64,000 nucleotides of DNA from Perca fluviatilis (GCF_010015445.1 NC_053126.1:10198249-10262248), one strand, 5' to 3'. Numbered from the stretch's first letter, positions 1 to 12,570 are shown. The notes: generated from the letters alone by a model not told the origin. A program made the numbers and translations.

Positions 1-252
1 CCAGTACATGTGGGTGGGGGGCACTTGGGAACTATTTGGGTTGTTTGTATGGACAGGAACTTGATTTGACTATTTCGAGTGTGTTTGCTTGTTATTTTTG
101 AAAATAAAAGAGACCATGTTCAAAAAAAATAATATGAGATTGACATTTAGCTTAGAATATGGAAAGAAAACCTCATGTTTCAGCTTTTCAGAACCTGAGA
201 TGATACAGTTTAATGAGAAAAGTTTCACTTTCAGTCACTGTCCTTTCCTCAG

Positions 253-999
253 ATATCGATGAGTGTTTCAACTCAACTCTCTGGGGGGCTGATTCTGTTT
301 GCACCAACACGCCTGGAGCTTATACGTGTGAATGTCAACTGGGATTCACACTAACTCAACCAGCCTAAGAACCCCACGAGACCAACATCTGTGTTGGTAT
401 TTGCAGACACCACAGTAGCAAACGTGTGCATTATTCTTCATAATGTTACAGAAGGCAGGTGTAGCACCTAGGCGGCACAGAGTTCTATTATGTCAGCATG
501 TTATATCAAGAGCTTGGATTGGAAAGTGTGCTGAGAGGAAGTTTTACAGGCAGCATATGGAATCAAATATACTTTAATGATATTTCCTATGTATTTTTGC
601 AGATGTTGATGAGTGTATCAAAGATGCTACTGTCTGTGGACCAAATTCCAAATGCACAAACTCCATCAGATCTTACACCTGCACCTGCCTCCCTGGTTCT
701 CGGCTGGACAAGCCAGACATCATAGCCAGCTTTGCTAACCCATGCACAGCTGCATGCTCTTGTACTGTACACTGTGCTTCTGCCGTTTGGATATATATGT
801 GTATCCAATGACCCATATAACAGATAGGTCAATGCATGCTTTATCATCTACAGATATAGATGAGTGCAGTGAGACACCTGGTCTATGTGGTGAACTAACT
901 GTGTGCACTAATGTACCGGTGACCTTCTGTTGTTCTTGTCCTGATGGATTATTCCCTTCAACTGCAATCGTGTGGGAGATGGGTGTCTCATTTGTCAAA
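253..999 (+). other. Three cbEGF-type exons of the receptor relic
   Basis: Each exon begins with the calcium-binding EGF signature after an acceptor AG (DIDEC at 253, DVDEC at 603, DIDEC at 854) and follows the cysteine spacing of that fold (for example DECSETPGLCGELTVC in the third). Exons 1 and 2 are 144 and 147 nt, symmetric phase 1, as expected for cassette EGF exons. Exon 1 has an in-frame TAA at 366-368 with the frame readable on both sides. Exon 2 ends in NPCT followed by CT where a GT donor is expected. Exon 3 ends in a shortened T run (TTTG near 991), which puts its last codons out of phase with the next exon. Confidence 0.8.
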
Positions 1000-1083
1000 G
1001 TGAGCAAAGTCGAGTTTAAAGAAAATTAAGATTTATGAAAATGTAAAGATCTTCATGTACAATATTTTCTAAATTACTGATAG

Positions 1084-2290
1084 GGATTCAAGATATTCCC
1101 GATGCAATAAAACCTCCAGAGGTAAGAAGAATTTAGATGCCAGTGCTGACCCTGGTTTGCTGTTATGTTGAACTTAGCAGTTGCCAGTTTGATATTACAA
1201 ATATACACAAAGTTAGAACCTTTCTCTTAACACATAGATGTCAAATCACCAGCTCACAGTGTAGTAAACGAATACTCAACACACACCTTTAATGCAGGGT
1301 CAGACAAAAGAAAGAGCTTTCCTTCGCAATATGGAACAACTTCAGAACAACAAAGGTGTGTAGAAAACCTGAGTGTAAGTATAGAGACAGATCACACAGT
1401 TTCTGACTGTCTAACGAGGAGATGTAATGTGATGTGCTGAGGACAATGCAAAATTAGACTGACATTGCATATTTATTTTTGTATCTTTGTTGACCTTTTA
1501 TTCATTCATTACAATGATTTAAATTCTTGCAGGAAATGTCAGGTGTTAGACCACGTGCTAGGTCGATCACGGTGAGTAGTGATGGGGATGGGGAGACTGG
1601 CAGTATAATCCTGGGCATCTCAGACCGTCTAATTGCTGCGATGGTGCCACAAACTCAGAACCAAACCAAAAAGCAGTGCAAAGTCCAACAGTGGGTAAGA
1701 GTGGTTCCCCCTAGTTTAGATGGGCTACATATTTATTTTATAATTCTCAGTGCATATTATCAGCTATACCTGTTGTTATTTTCAACCATTTTCAAGATTT
1801 AAGTCTACATACCATTGGCCCAGGGAGTCGTGATGACAACAATGTCACACTTTCTGCCAAAGGACAGACCATGGAAATCAACTTGCAGGCTCTAGCCAGC
1901 ACCAACAATGGTGAGACAAAGAGACTATAACGAACATGATGACCATAACATTTATAGATGTTTAATTATTGTATCATGTGGACACTCCCAGGCTCTGCAG
2001 CAGCTGCCTTTATGACACTGAATGGGATGGAGAGTCTTCTTAGTCATCAATACTTTAAAACAGAGAACACGACAGAGATTTACTGCCATCATACCGACAA
2101 TACACACCACCAACCTCACCAAGCCTGTCAACTTTACCATCCAACATAAGAAGGTGCAGCCTCAACCAAAATCTAACACCTATCCATTCAGTTAAAAGAA
2201 AGTTAGGTGTTATCTCTGTTTCTCTTGATTCCTCAGAAAGTACCTGAATCTGGAATAGTGACTTGTGTGTACTGGCAAGACAAAACCATC
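1084..2290 (+). other. Linker and GAIN-domain exons of the receptor relic
   Basis: The translated pieces include IQDIPDAIKPPE, GQTKERAFLRNMEQLQNN, ETGSIILGISDRLIAAMV, VTLSAKGQTMEINLQAL, AAAFMTLNGMESLLSHQYF and TNLTKPVNFTIQHKK, then VPESGIVTCVYWQDK. The last is the N-side of a GPS motif: the C-x-Y-W strand is present, but the HL-S/T cleavage triad and second cysteine pair are not seen and the frame stops at about 2313. Frame breaks occur at the A run 1668-1672 and near 2084. Joining exon 1298-1355 (ending phase 1) to 1533 also gives a frame mismatch, so a further lesion or a different splice site is likely there. Confidence 0.7.
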
Positions 2291-3065
2291 GTCTGTCAAA
2301 GCATTATGCGATAGTCGGCAACGCAAAACTAACCAGAGGCACAAAAAAAGGGTGCAGTGAAAAGTTGTAATAACTTAATAACATAATAATATGACAGAAT
2401 GTATACAGTATACAGTTGAAGGGGAAGTTAAATGTTTGTAGTGATGATTATTGTAGTAAATTCTTCTTTTTCAGACAAGTTTACCGACAAAAAACAAGTG
2501 CTTCTTGGCACAGAGTCATAGGTTGCTTTTTTACACAATGTTTCCTAACCAACAAACTTCTCGTTAGCTTGCAAGTGTTGACATGCCCACAGGCAATGTT
2601 CCACGATTTGTTAGTAGGTCTTCACCATTCTCCTCAACTCATATCAAAGATATTCTCATAAAGACACTTTACTCTTTATGTTTTACATTATTTTATCAAC
2701 CACCTCCTACTACTAGGACACACTAGAAAGGACTAGGCTTTCCTACTTTTAAAAATGTCTTTATTATTCCTCCATTTATTAATTTTTCACAAAGGCATAT
2801 TTCTTTACAAGTCATATTGAAGGTTTGTGTGGAGATCCTACACTTTTCTGCTGCTCTATCTCTATCTCAGCTTATGTGTCTTTTTTTTCTTTAAGCTTAA
2901 TTGAATATTGTTCTGTGCTATGATATGGAGTCCGAGACCCTGGCCAACATGAGAAGTGATGTTTCTCAATCCATTCTCAGTGTTTGTTTTTGCATAGTAA
3001 TAACAAATCTGTAATGTTGGAGAAAAATAAATCTGAGGGTTAAAGTAAATTGTCATTGTTTACAG

Positions 3066-3225
3066 TTTGATTGTGTTCAGGATTGTGGCTAAGGTTGTCA
3101 TACTGGGCTGTAACTGGATTCGGGGCCTGTACCAGACTAACCTTTTCTTCCGGATCCTCTTTATAATTCTTAACTCCCAGCAGGGCACGTTCCTCTACAT
3201 CGTCCACTGCCTGCTCAACAAGGAG
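3066..3225 (+). other. TM6-TM7 exon of the receptor relic
   Basis: The frame reads VAKVVILGCNWIRGLYQ, then ILNSQQGTFLYIVHCLLNKE, ending at a GT donor (3226). LGCxW and LNSxQGxFxYxxxCLLN are the conserved TM6 and TM7 motifs of adhesion GPCRs. The loop and start of TM7 between them look shorter than in relatives. The acceptor could be the AG at 3064-3065 or the one at 3079-3080. Confidence 0.75.
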
Positions 3226-3478
3226 GTATTCTTCAGCTAGATTATACGTTATCCTAAATTCTAACCACATGTAGTTTAACTGTTGATACAAGGCTAATAC
3301 TAATACTATAAAGATAATATAGTAATAGTAATGTTAAGTTGTTAAACAGATGAGCTACCCTATGATACTGTGGATATGTTTGGTGTTTCGTAGCACTATG
3401 TTTTTTGTAGTGGTTTGTAGTATTTGTGTTTTTTTGTATATTTTGTATAACCTTGAGTTGATGAATTGTATGCTCCAG

Positions 3479-3951
3479 GTGCGAGAGCAGTACATCAGAT
3501 GGCTGACATGCTCTTTTGGAAAGGACAGATCTGTGGTGAGTCCCTGGAAATACAACTTATTATTTCAATCACTTAACCAAGTTGTTATTTTCAAATAGAG
3601 ATTTAATTTAAAAAGTGGTATTACTAAAATGTTTCAACCAAACTCACGTGTCACTTTCCATTCCTTACTTTACATCCCTAATACATCTATTTGAATGAGG
3701 CATAGCCCCAACTGATTCTACCATGTTCAGTGTTCTGTACATGAAAAGGATGAGCAATAGACAGGCGTAAACAGTGCAGAGTATTTGGATTTGAGAGTAA
3801 GTATTTCGTTTGTACTAATACTGTACATTCATTTCAACAGCAATAATGGTTATTATAATACTTATTTTAACTGAAAGATGCACCTTCAGTCTCTGAGGAT
3901 TTGGACAAGCCTGAGGAACAGACAGATGAAGGGAAACATAATAAATCCTGA
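3479..3951 (+). other. Cytoplasmic-tail exons of the receptor relic
   Basis: Exon 3479-3535 follows a CAG acceptor and reads VREQYIRWLTCSFGKDRSV, the usual post-TM7 helix of CD97-like receptors, with a GT donor after it. Exon 3878-3951 reads DAPSVSEDLDKPEEQTDEGK and ends at TGA 3949-3951. Both are free of lesions. Confidence 0.65.
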
Positions 3952-5984
3952 TGAAGTTATGATTTGTTTTCATAAATTCTAGTTATTAGTACTAAAACTA
4001 GTTAGTAAAATGTTTTAAAGTCTCAATTGTTGAGTGCTACTCTTTCTCAAATTACTGGGGTCAGGTTAATGTAGGTGTTTAGTTGTACAATACAATAATT
4101 CATGTTGTATTAACACCATTAATTATTATTATTATACTAAATACATTTGGGATGTAGCTCATGTAGCTGAAGAATGTTGGAAAGTTTGACAGTCGTGCGG
4201 TACATATTTGAAAGCTTTTCAAAATCTGCCGTTTAGTTTTGTCATTTCTTCACTATGTTCTTCTTACACACAGTAAATTACCTTAACACACATTAACGCT
4301 TACATTTTTTTTTTTTTATTATAAAATGAGGCCCATAATAGAAGTCCTTTCTGTGTTATGAAACACTGAAAAGACTGCCAGCATCTCTCCACCTAATTCA
4401 TTTGTTTGGGTGTGGGAGCTTCCACAAACATGTTGCCGCCCACACCCTCATTCAGACACAGTCTAAAAAAACAAACTTTTCACAAAGTCTCAGTTGTTTC
4501 TTTCTTCTTCCATTTGTGTTATATTTACATAAGCGCTGGGACACTTCGAGGTGTGTCAAACTTTACAAGACAAATTCAAGGGATGGGCAAAGCCAAGCAC
4601 ATTCTCTATCATTTACACTGTATGCATTTCAATTATATTTACCTCACACATTGATTCACATACAGCACAGAAACAGAAAACATTAAACTTAGATATACTA
4701 GATTTGTAACATGAAAAAAACACCCAGGAGTGCAAGAATCAACCTATAGTTTACCCTAGTTGACTCTATTTGAAGGAGGTGTCTATCAGACATGCAAGCA
4801 ATGTATGCATTACAGGACAAAATAAACTTTAATGTTCATTTTTACGGGGATAATGCATATTATTCAATATTACTCTTAGCAGTGTTAGCCAACTGGAAAG
4901 TTTGTCTTTCAGAATTTCTCTTGTTGACATCTGAATTACTGTAGGCCCATGTGATGTCACATGGGCCTACATAATTGCATTTACATGTTCGACATTCATT
5001 CATTCATTCATCTTTGCCTGCTCTCATAAATCATGAAAAAAATTAATTATGGATATCACTGCTCATCATACATCAGAGGTTTAGAAAAGCAAATATAAAA
5101 TATTTAATATCTGAATGATGATAATAAAGAGTGGCAAGTGAGAATTAAATTATAGTCAAAAACGTTGATTTGTTTGTCCATGAGTTTGCCTTTTATGTGT
5201 GTATACTGTACAATTCGGAAATACTGTACACAGAGAACACTGGCTTTAGCTTGCATTGTCTGCAGTAGTACAATGCATATGTCTGCCTCAAGGGTGCAGA
5301 ATTTAATCACATATGATGACAGCTGATATACTTTTACTAAAGCAGAGGAGTGATCTTAGGAAATAGATAGTGGCTTTAAAGCCTGTATGTCACTTTTTGG
5401 TTTTAACCATTTTAGAGGATTATCACCTTTTGCCTGTAATAACCAATCCTTATGATAGTAATGATAATGAGCTACTTGGAAATCTACAAGATTGATGCAG
5501 ATCTACAGAGTTGTAGTTGTTGCACAAGTAACAAGTAAGTACTCAGTTGCAGGTAAAATCTGGCACATCATTGCGCTTAGAGGTCTGTGATGGCATTAAT
5601 TCACCAGTTCTCCAGTGTAAAGGTTTGAAACTCTGGGTTGATATATGTATATGGGTTAGGGTTAACATTGTTAATAACAGTGTTATGTACAGTGTTTCAG
5701 CTGCCTCATGTCTTACCTCTGTATCAGTTACCTACAGTAACAGTGCCAAACTTGAAATTTGTGAGTCAAATCCAATATACTGTATAGAGCTAGAGAGACA
5801 CTTGATGATGCTGGTGTAGTTTTCCATGACTGCCACTAGATGTTACCAAAGCGCCATATTTTACTGATTGTACCTTTTAACTGAGTTGGTTTAACAACAG
5901 CTTTGGGAAAATCCTCAACATGCTCCTGTTGTGAATCTGACTGACTGTGTAACTGATATATTGGCTATTGTCTGCTGCTCCATC
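3952..5984. other. Gene-free AT-rich stretch
   Basis: No coding exon or recognisable transposon was seen here. A poly-T run lies near 4306-4317, and there is one strong palindrome (4941-4970, listed separately). Part is presumably the 3' flank of the receptor relic. Confidence 0.5.
4941..4970. repeat. Perfect inverted repeat, 14-bp arms, 2-nt centre
   Basis: GTAGGCCCATGTGA at 4941-4954 is the exact reverse complement of 4957-4970, separated by TG. It sits in otherwise AT-rich DNA. It could be a small foldback element relic or a chance palindrome. No function can be assigned. Confidence 0.8.
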
Positions 5985-6112
5985 CATCCATCCAACCATT
6001 CATCCATCCATCTTCATCCGCTTCTCCGGGGTTGGGTCGCTGGGTCAGCAGCTCCAGCAGCTCCAGCAGGGAACCCCAAACTTCCCTTTCCAGAGCCACA
6101 TTAACCAGCTCA
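5985..6112 (-). mobile_element. LINE ORF2 C-terminal fragment with (ATGG)n tail
   Basis: Read on the minus strand, 6112-6003 encodes a frame containing ALEREVWGSLLELLELL and TQRPNPGEADEDG. This matches my recollection of the extreme C-terminus of a common teleost non-LTR retrotransposon ORF. It is followed by a GGAT-type short tandem tail (5980-6005), the usual 3' end of such LINEs. Only about 35 codons remain, so it is strongly 5'-truncated. I do not assign the clade. Confidence 0.7.
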
Positions 6113-6746
6113 ACAACAGCACCTCTCAATTCCAGGGAAATAAAATATTCTTAAACAGTGCAAGCTTGGCACTGTTGTTTTATTCATAAACATGAAAGCA
6201 GAGCAATGGGAGTTGAGATATCCTTTGTTTTTCACCACATTTAGCTTCCCTTTATATGCAAATCATATAAGTTATGTTGTATGCTATGTACACAGCAGCA
6301 CCCTTCTCAGGGGCTAGCCAGTGCAGGAACAAAAATTTATTAATCTGCTTTATGCACAAACATTTATGATACAACATATATTGAGTGTGTAAAAAAAACT
6401 TTTTACATGGGACTGGGTGTGCACATTAGTGTGTAAGATCCTGAACTGCATTTAAACAGTCGACTTTTGTCTGTTCTTCAATCATTTGTGGTTGTGTGCA
6501 TGATTGTATGTTTGCATGCATGTGAATTGTAAAAGTAACTTTGCACACTTAAATTCCTGTTTATCATGCTTAGCGCTGTAAGGATCAGCTGGAACTCTGT
6601 GTTCTGTCTGCTTGGGTGATCCTTGATGGCATCCCAGTTGTGTCTATTGATAATGCCCTCAACTCTGTGCAGGCATGAGGCCACTGACGACACAGCTAAC
6701 ATTCACACTTCAAACACACACTCACCATTTATTCAGAGAGTCTTAA
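6113..6746. other. Gene-free stretch
   Basis: No gene or clear repeat was recognised. Open frames here are short and lack homology that I recognise. Confidence 0.4.
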
Positions 6747-7128
6747 AGCTTTAGTGCATGAACTTTTTGATATTAATAAACGTCAGTTACATACAAGCCA
6801 TTGCCAAATAAGTTGCTACAAAGCTAATTAAAACTATCAGCTCCACACAACTCTCCCTGTATTTCTCAGTATGGCTATGTTCAGAAGATTGTGTCGTCCG
6901 GTGACTTTCCCGCGCAGAAACTCGAGTGAAGATAATTACCTCTTCTGAAGAGTCCATCATGTTTTTTTAATCCTCCGTGTCCAACTATGTGAAAGAGGGG
7001 TGGGGGCGCTTGCACGTGCGCGATCACGATCACGATCACGGAAGCCTATTTCATGTGGACGCGCCAACAGTTTTGTTGTCATTACTTAGAATTCCTCATG
7101 GGGGTGACAGAAACTACGCACTATTGCT
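6747..7128. mobile_element. TTAA-flanked MITE, copy 1
   Basis: The element is flanked on both sides by TTAA (6743-6746 and 7129-7132). Its ends are imperfect inverted repeats: the left begins AGCTTTAGTGC, and the right end read in reverse begins AGCAATAGTGCGTA. A second copy lies at 25032-25354 with the same flanking TTAA. TTAA duplication is the hallmark of piggyBac-type transposition, and the element has no coding capacity, so a non-autonomous piggyBac-like MITE is the best reading. A 6-bp unit GATCAC is repeated three times inside (7021-7038). Confidence 0.7.
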
Positions 7129-7132
7129 TTAA

Positions 7133-8438
7133 ATACTGAATCTAGGTACAGCTTTTCACAAGCATGCACCACAATTGAGAAATGTATGAATCAGCTTTAT
7201 CATATCAAGCTAATCCATCACTGCGGAAGATGCATGACAACGCTCATATCAGGTCTTTAAGTCAAAGAGTCAAAGAGTGTTTGCTGGGGACAACAAAATT
7301 AATTTTTCCAAGATATTTTGAATTCTACGTTTCACCCAGTGTAATAACTACTGCTTCCTACTGAATTTGGATTAGGCTCTCTGCCTAAACAATGTCTATG
7401 CTCCTTCACTGGGTGCCAAATGGTGTCAAAGCATTTCTAACAACCTACAGCCGAGAACATTTTGATATATAAATCAATAATGTGTGGATCGTTGCTGAGC
7501 TGGAGCTGTAAAAGGCAATGATCTTAATGGATTGAAAACAGAGTTGCATAAGCACAAATGTTGTCAAGACACATATTTAAAGTTTCTAACAAATGTAATC
7601 ATGCTAACATGGCTGTGTCTTAATATTCAAGATGCAGCCACCACTGAAAGAAAAAAAAAAACAGATAGGTAGAGGAGTGAAAACCGAGAGAATACAGTGC
7701 TCAGGGTTAGCTTCAGCGGCTCTCACTCTTTGCTCCTCTCCTCAATACTATACTTGGTTACCATGGAAACACACTGGCAGCGCTTGAGTCGTGAGGCCAG
7801 TCAGCTGAGATACCTCGTCTAGTAAACAATCCTGCAATCTGAACTGAATATGTTCGATACGTGTGTGAGTTTGTCAAATGATGTAGATGTCAGTCAAAGG
7901 TAATGGGTGTCGGAAAGGTGGCAGGACCAGGGGTGGAACTGAGACAGCAGCTGTGATAACTTTAAACTTGTCCTCGAGCAAGTTTTGATGTTTTATTTCA
8001 CTCATATTTAGGGAACAGATACGACATGAGCCTATTTAATTACAGTAAGCTGACACAGGTAACTAACTGCAGTCATAACCTAATGGTTTCAGTCACTATA
8101 CAGTAATAAAGGAAATTAAGACAAAACAGTGAATCAGTAGGACATGTTAAACATCACTCTCTATGTTTGTAGAATTTCATGGTACACCGTGCCTTCTACA
8201 TCTGATGTCTTGTCTGCATACTCAGACTTTAAGAGCAGTCATTTCATGCCTGTAATTATCACTATAATGACAGGGCTAGGGAAGATAGACCTAATTATTT
8301 GTATTGTCTATGCAGACAACCTGTTGTAATGTGTGAAACGCTGTCGTGTACTGTATGCACAATGAGTTACATCATCGGCACAAAAAACTATGGTTTACTA
8401 TGACATGCAGAACAGAACAGTCCTCGATGCCTATGACA

Positions 8439-8443
<5 letters not shown>
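7133..8443. other. Gene-free stretch
   Basis: No exon or transposon was recognised. Short A runs only. Confidence 0.4.
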
Positions 8444-8508
<65 letters not shown>

Positions 8509-8511
8509 TAC
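8444..8511. repeat. (AC)n microsatellite
   Basis: An AC dinucleotide array of about 68 bp, interrupted by AT steps and ending in ACATACATACAT. Open frames across it are translations of the repeat. Confidence 0.95.
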
Positions 8512-11500
8512 ATTGTGTATACATTGCAATTTGTTATTATTATATCGAAGGCAGAAAAAAAAAACTAGTTAATGCCTAACAATGTTTTAATGCACTTTAG
8601 AAAAGGGATATTTAGCCCAGTGTTTTGTCTTTAGCCAAACAAAGCAAAGATGCTTAAAAAATGAGACTGGCACTAACACTTAAAATGAGAAAACAGGAAT
8701 TTGGAAAAAAGCAGTTCAGCCATTTTAGCACTTACACATGGGGAGAATTGTTTAGTAAGTGGAACAAAGTCATGAAAACCTTGACCCACCTAAAAGCAAG
8801 CCTTGGATCAAGGCAACGCTGTTGAATAAGCTTTAAAGTCCAACTGAAATTAAATTGGATTTGTTTTTGTGCTATCTGCAGTGTAAAACATTTGTTCTGT
8901 GTTCTCCTTTAAAAGAAAAAAAAAATGGACGCCAAAAGGGAGACATTTTTTTATTTTTGTGTTTTGGTTTCATGGCACCCTCTAATTTTGCATTAGTTTG
9001 ATGTAATACCATTAGGCAGTAGATTTTTGTCTATGGACACCTTACAGCCAATCGAATATTGCAAAAAATGAAGTTCATCAGCGTTCTATCATAGGCAAAG
9101 CAGACAGTCGCAGTGAGCCAGACAGCAGCCTACACAACCCAAGAGACTTTGAACAATAACCCACATTCGCTATTCCTGCTAAAGTCTCCTTCTTATCTAA
9201 CCTACGTAAACTTACATTTAAAAAAAAACATGTTGACATTACTTGTGACTACAATAAAGTAATCTAATTCCAGCCTGACTTTGAGTGGAGGACACACATA
9301 GCTGACAATGTGCTCCAAAGCAGTTTCCCAGGAAAAGTATAAAAACCAATCAAGTAGAAATGTGTAGAGAGGAATGCACCCAGCTGTAAAAAAAATCTGG
9401 AATGCTGAGGCATCTAAATTAGATTCATTAATGAAGCATTCAATGTCCGACAACCCAAATTGTCTCGACCATAATAGTTAGCATCACATTTGGAGAGATC
9501 CAAAATTAAAGTCCTTGCCAGTAACTTGAGAACCCTCGAGCAGCTAATAATTGTTTGGCTGTCAGGAAAAGAGTCCCTTGCATCAAAGGGTTTCTGTACG
9601 TGAGAGAGAATTTAGTAAAGTATTATTTATGACTAGATTGCCGGATGAAGCTTTTAGGAAATGCAGGCAGACAGGGCAGCATCTCTGCAATCAACACTAG
9701 CCTGAAACCTGACATTCTGTGGTCAGACAAAATAATGCTTATGAATCACTTCACTTTCATATTCATTTCAACATTCATTTCATATTCGCTAATCTGCCCT
9801 TCTTTGTGTCCCACACGAAACAGAGTATCTTAGCAAATCATTAATGTTCTGGTTCAGATAGGTTCCTATTGATTTTTGTGACCCAACTCTTCTTTCATCT
9901 AAAATGTCACTCAAATCAAAAACTAATCAGCTGATTTACATACATTTTGCTCTTCATAGTCATAGTCCACATTTGTGATCTGTTTCTCTCGCTGCCTATC
10001 TTCTCCAATCAAGGCCTCTAAATTTCACACGGTTTAAGCAGTTAGTTTGAGGCCACTGATTGTATCAGATGTGCAAAGGTAAAAATGGAACAACAATTTC
10101 TTAGCCAGGGATAATGGAGGGTGAGTCAGGAAACTCTCTGGTGTTTGCCTGCTCTTGTTTTTCCCTTTCAATCTACTCATTTCCCTAGATTGCATTCGGC
10201 CAATAAATAGTACAGTCTAGACGGGATTATTAGAGCAGGATTTTCCCTGTTTCCCCAGCTTTGACTCAGCTGTAAGGATGTTGAACATTTCCTATTACTG
10301 TGGCTGCATCAGAACCTTCCAGATTATGTGGAATAATGATGTTGTTCTTCAGCAAGACATGACTTTTGATGCAAGGAATCATCATTTGCCACTATTGGTG
10401 TATTGGCACAGCTGAATTTTTGCTTATGGTAAAAATATAGCCTATTGTGTGTGGAAACATAGGCGTAACACATGACTACACATCCTCCCAGCAGCAATAG
10501 ATAACAGATGTGTAAAGCATCATGCCAAGACAAGCCATTGTGCTCTTTCTTAACACTACAGGCACTGATAATGAGAAAATATTAATGAGAGTCTCAGTGC
10601 CGCATCAGTCTCTATGGAGCTAATAGTCCTCCACTGATGGAGGAAAAGAGGCAGAGATGGAGAGTGAGCGAGTTAATGAGCTGAAGTGTACACGTGTGTT
10701 TGCATGTGTCTGTGTGCACTTGCTTTTGTGAGTGAGAAAGACAAGAAGACAAAAAATGTGAGTGAGAAATGAGGCGGGGAAGAGTGTTAATTCAGTATGA
10801 TCACACCTCTAACATATTCCCACCCTCCACTCCATTTTGTTGTTGTTATAAAGCTTTAAATGTGTATGTGGACAAAGCAGAGAAAAAATGAATTACAACT
10901 AAAGAAGGGAGAAGGAGGAGAAATAAAGTAGAGAGGGAGCTGACAATAAAATGGGCTCTGATCTTCTCAATGACCTATTGGCTAGTCTAAATTATATTGT
11001 AATCTTGGGAGTAAAACTTTAATAAATGAATCTTTCATTGATCCAAATAATTGCAATGTGCTTACAACAGGTGATGCCTTTTGCATTATTGTTTCAATAA
11101 TTCACTTCCCTGATGAGACTGAATCAAGTTACAATTGCTCCTTTCATGGAGCAAAATCTTGCTTCCTTTTTCTCTGCATCCGCTCCCTCACACCCTTTTC
11201 CCCTTTTTATAACAGCATCTGTTCATTTCTTATTGAAAGTGCCAGACTACAAAGGCTAATCCGGTTGTTTGTGATTGTGCATGTTTGTCTGTCCTTGTGT
11301 GTGAAATCTCCGTTAGAGCTTGGTCTTTTAATGGTGAAGGGAATCTCGGTTTATGTGGTCTTACTACATTATATCATTAATAAACATGTGTCTCTGTCAC
11401 TCTCCCGCACAGTAATATTTCTAAGTGATTTATTCAATAGTATATCAATACCATGTGCTATTATTAACGCCAATATCTTTAATAAAGGTAAGTGCTGCCA

Positions 11501-12320
11501 CAAAAGTGTCTGCAGATATTCACTTCACAGATGTATAGAGGCAGATGCCCACTGCAGTTCAACCATATTACTCTACAGCAGAGGTCTGTGCATCCTCTTT
11601 TTTCTCTCTTACTCAACAATACCCTCCCAGTGATCCTTTCCCGCCGCGCTGCTGAGCCTGCGACGTTAGCCGTGGATGAAAAAACAAATCTCTCTTTTTG
11701 CTTCAGCCGACGGACACATACTTTGGAAAGGAAATAAGTGAAGGTACTGTACAACAATGCACATTTCCATCTTAAGACTCATAATTATATCATTTGTCAT
11801 TTAACAAAAACATTGTAGCCTATATATCCTTGGTATGACAAATTATGTGCGATGGAGCCAAGCGATGGCAGAGCGAGCATGCACCTGCACTACATACTCC
11901 AACGCTCTGTTTGGTTGAGTCCTCTTGGTGCAACAGAAGCCCATATGGTTGATTTTACGAGGGAATGTTTTTTTCTGTTTGGGGTTGGCATTAAGTGCGT
12001 GTTTGAGGAGACTTGTGATATTGAATAGTAATGGATAAATATGTTATTGATGAGTATTAGCCTACGTCTATATTTCACCCGTTTTGCTACAGTTGTTGCT
12101 GTATACCACAACGCGTTATTTCTGCACGTTTGGTTTAAATGCTGAACAGAAGTGATTAAAATCTGTGGCCATATATATATAAAGTGTCACATGAAGCCAG
12201 GCTGGTATTTATGCTGGGTGCTGCGGGGATAGGATGGACGGGCAGAGTACGCGCCATGGACAGATGTGCGAGAAGGGATTTAGTATCGAGGGAGGAATCA
12301 CGCAGTTGATGAAACTGGCG

Positions 12321-12321
<1 letters not shown>
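8512..12321. other. Long gene-free stretch
   Basis: I saw no supportable exon, RNA gene or recognisable transposon. A 191-codon open frame (11058-11633) has no domain signature or homology that I recognise. The DNA is AT-rich, with GT-rich and GA-rich patches around 10670-10770. Confidence 0.45.

Positions 12322-12354
<33 letters not shown>
12322..12354. repeat. (TG)n microsatellite
   Basis: About 16 uninterrupted TG units. Confidence 0.95.
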
Positions 12355-12356
<2 letters not shown>

Positions 12357-12498
12357 TAGCTTGTGTTTTGAGGGTGAATGGCCCAGCTCTACAGCAGTGT
12401 TGACTACTCTGTCGCACGACAGGCGCCACATTTTACCTGCAATGAGGGCTTCGGTGTCAGCTGCCTTTAGTTCTTCCGTGGTCTTGCGCGCGTGTGTG

Positions 12499-12532
12499 TC
12501 AGAGAGAGAGACAGGGGGAGAGAGAGAAAGAA

Positions 12533-12569
<37 letters not shown>

Positions 12570-12570
12570 T
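12499..12570. repeat. (GA)n purine tract
   Basis: A GA-rich array with AAAG interruptions, ending in a pure (GA) run. The surrounding 12.2-12.9 kb is less AT-rich than its neighbours, but no exon or promoter motif could be supported. Confidence 0.9.

Larger units (their letters stand above)
253..3951 (+). pseudogene. adgre5: CD97/ADGRE5-like adhesion GPCR, decayed and missing most of the 7TM core
   Basis: Members of this family are leukocyte surface receptors: extracellular calcium-binding EGF repeats, an autoproteolytic GAIN/GPS module, seven membrane helices and a short tail. Visible exons in order: EGF 253-396, EGF 603-749, EGF 854-999, linker 1084-1121, 1298-1355, GAIN 1533-1694, 1797-1910, 1992-2153, pre-GPS 2237-~2290, TM6-TM7 ~3066-3225, tail 3479-3535 and 3878-3951 (stop TGA 3949-3951). 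Most have GT-AG borders and exon phases that fit their neighbours. Lesions: TAA at 366-368; the donor after 749 reads CT, not GT; EGF exon 3 is 146 nt where its phase needs 147; one A appears missing from the run 1668-1672; two bases appear missing near 2084. Helices 1-5 are not found between 2290 and 3066. The 5' end (signal peptide, earlier EGFs) lies off the window. Orthology to ADGRE5 rather than another ADGRE-type receptor is inferred from domain order and remembered resemblance. Confidence 0.8.

Noticed and set aside
8444..8511. CRISPR-like regular repeats
   Set aside because: Dinucleotide microsatellite with no spacer structure; no CRISPR array exists in the window.
11058..11633. 191-codon open frame on the plus strand
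   Set aside because: No domain, no recognisable homology, ordinary AT-rich composition and no splice-linked partner exons; most likely a chance frame.
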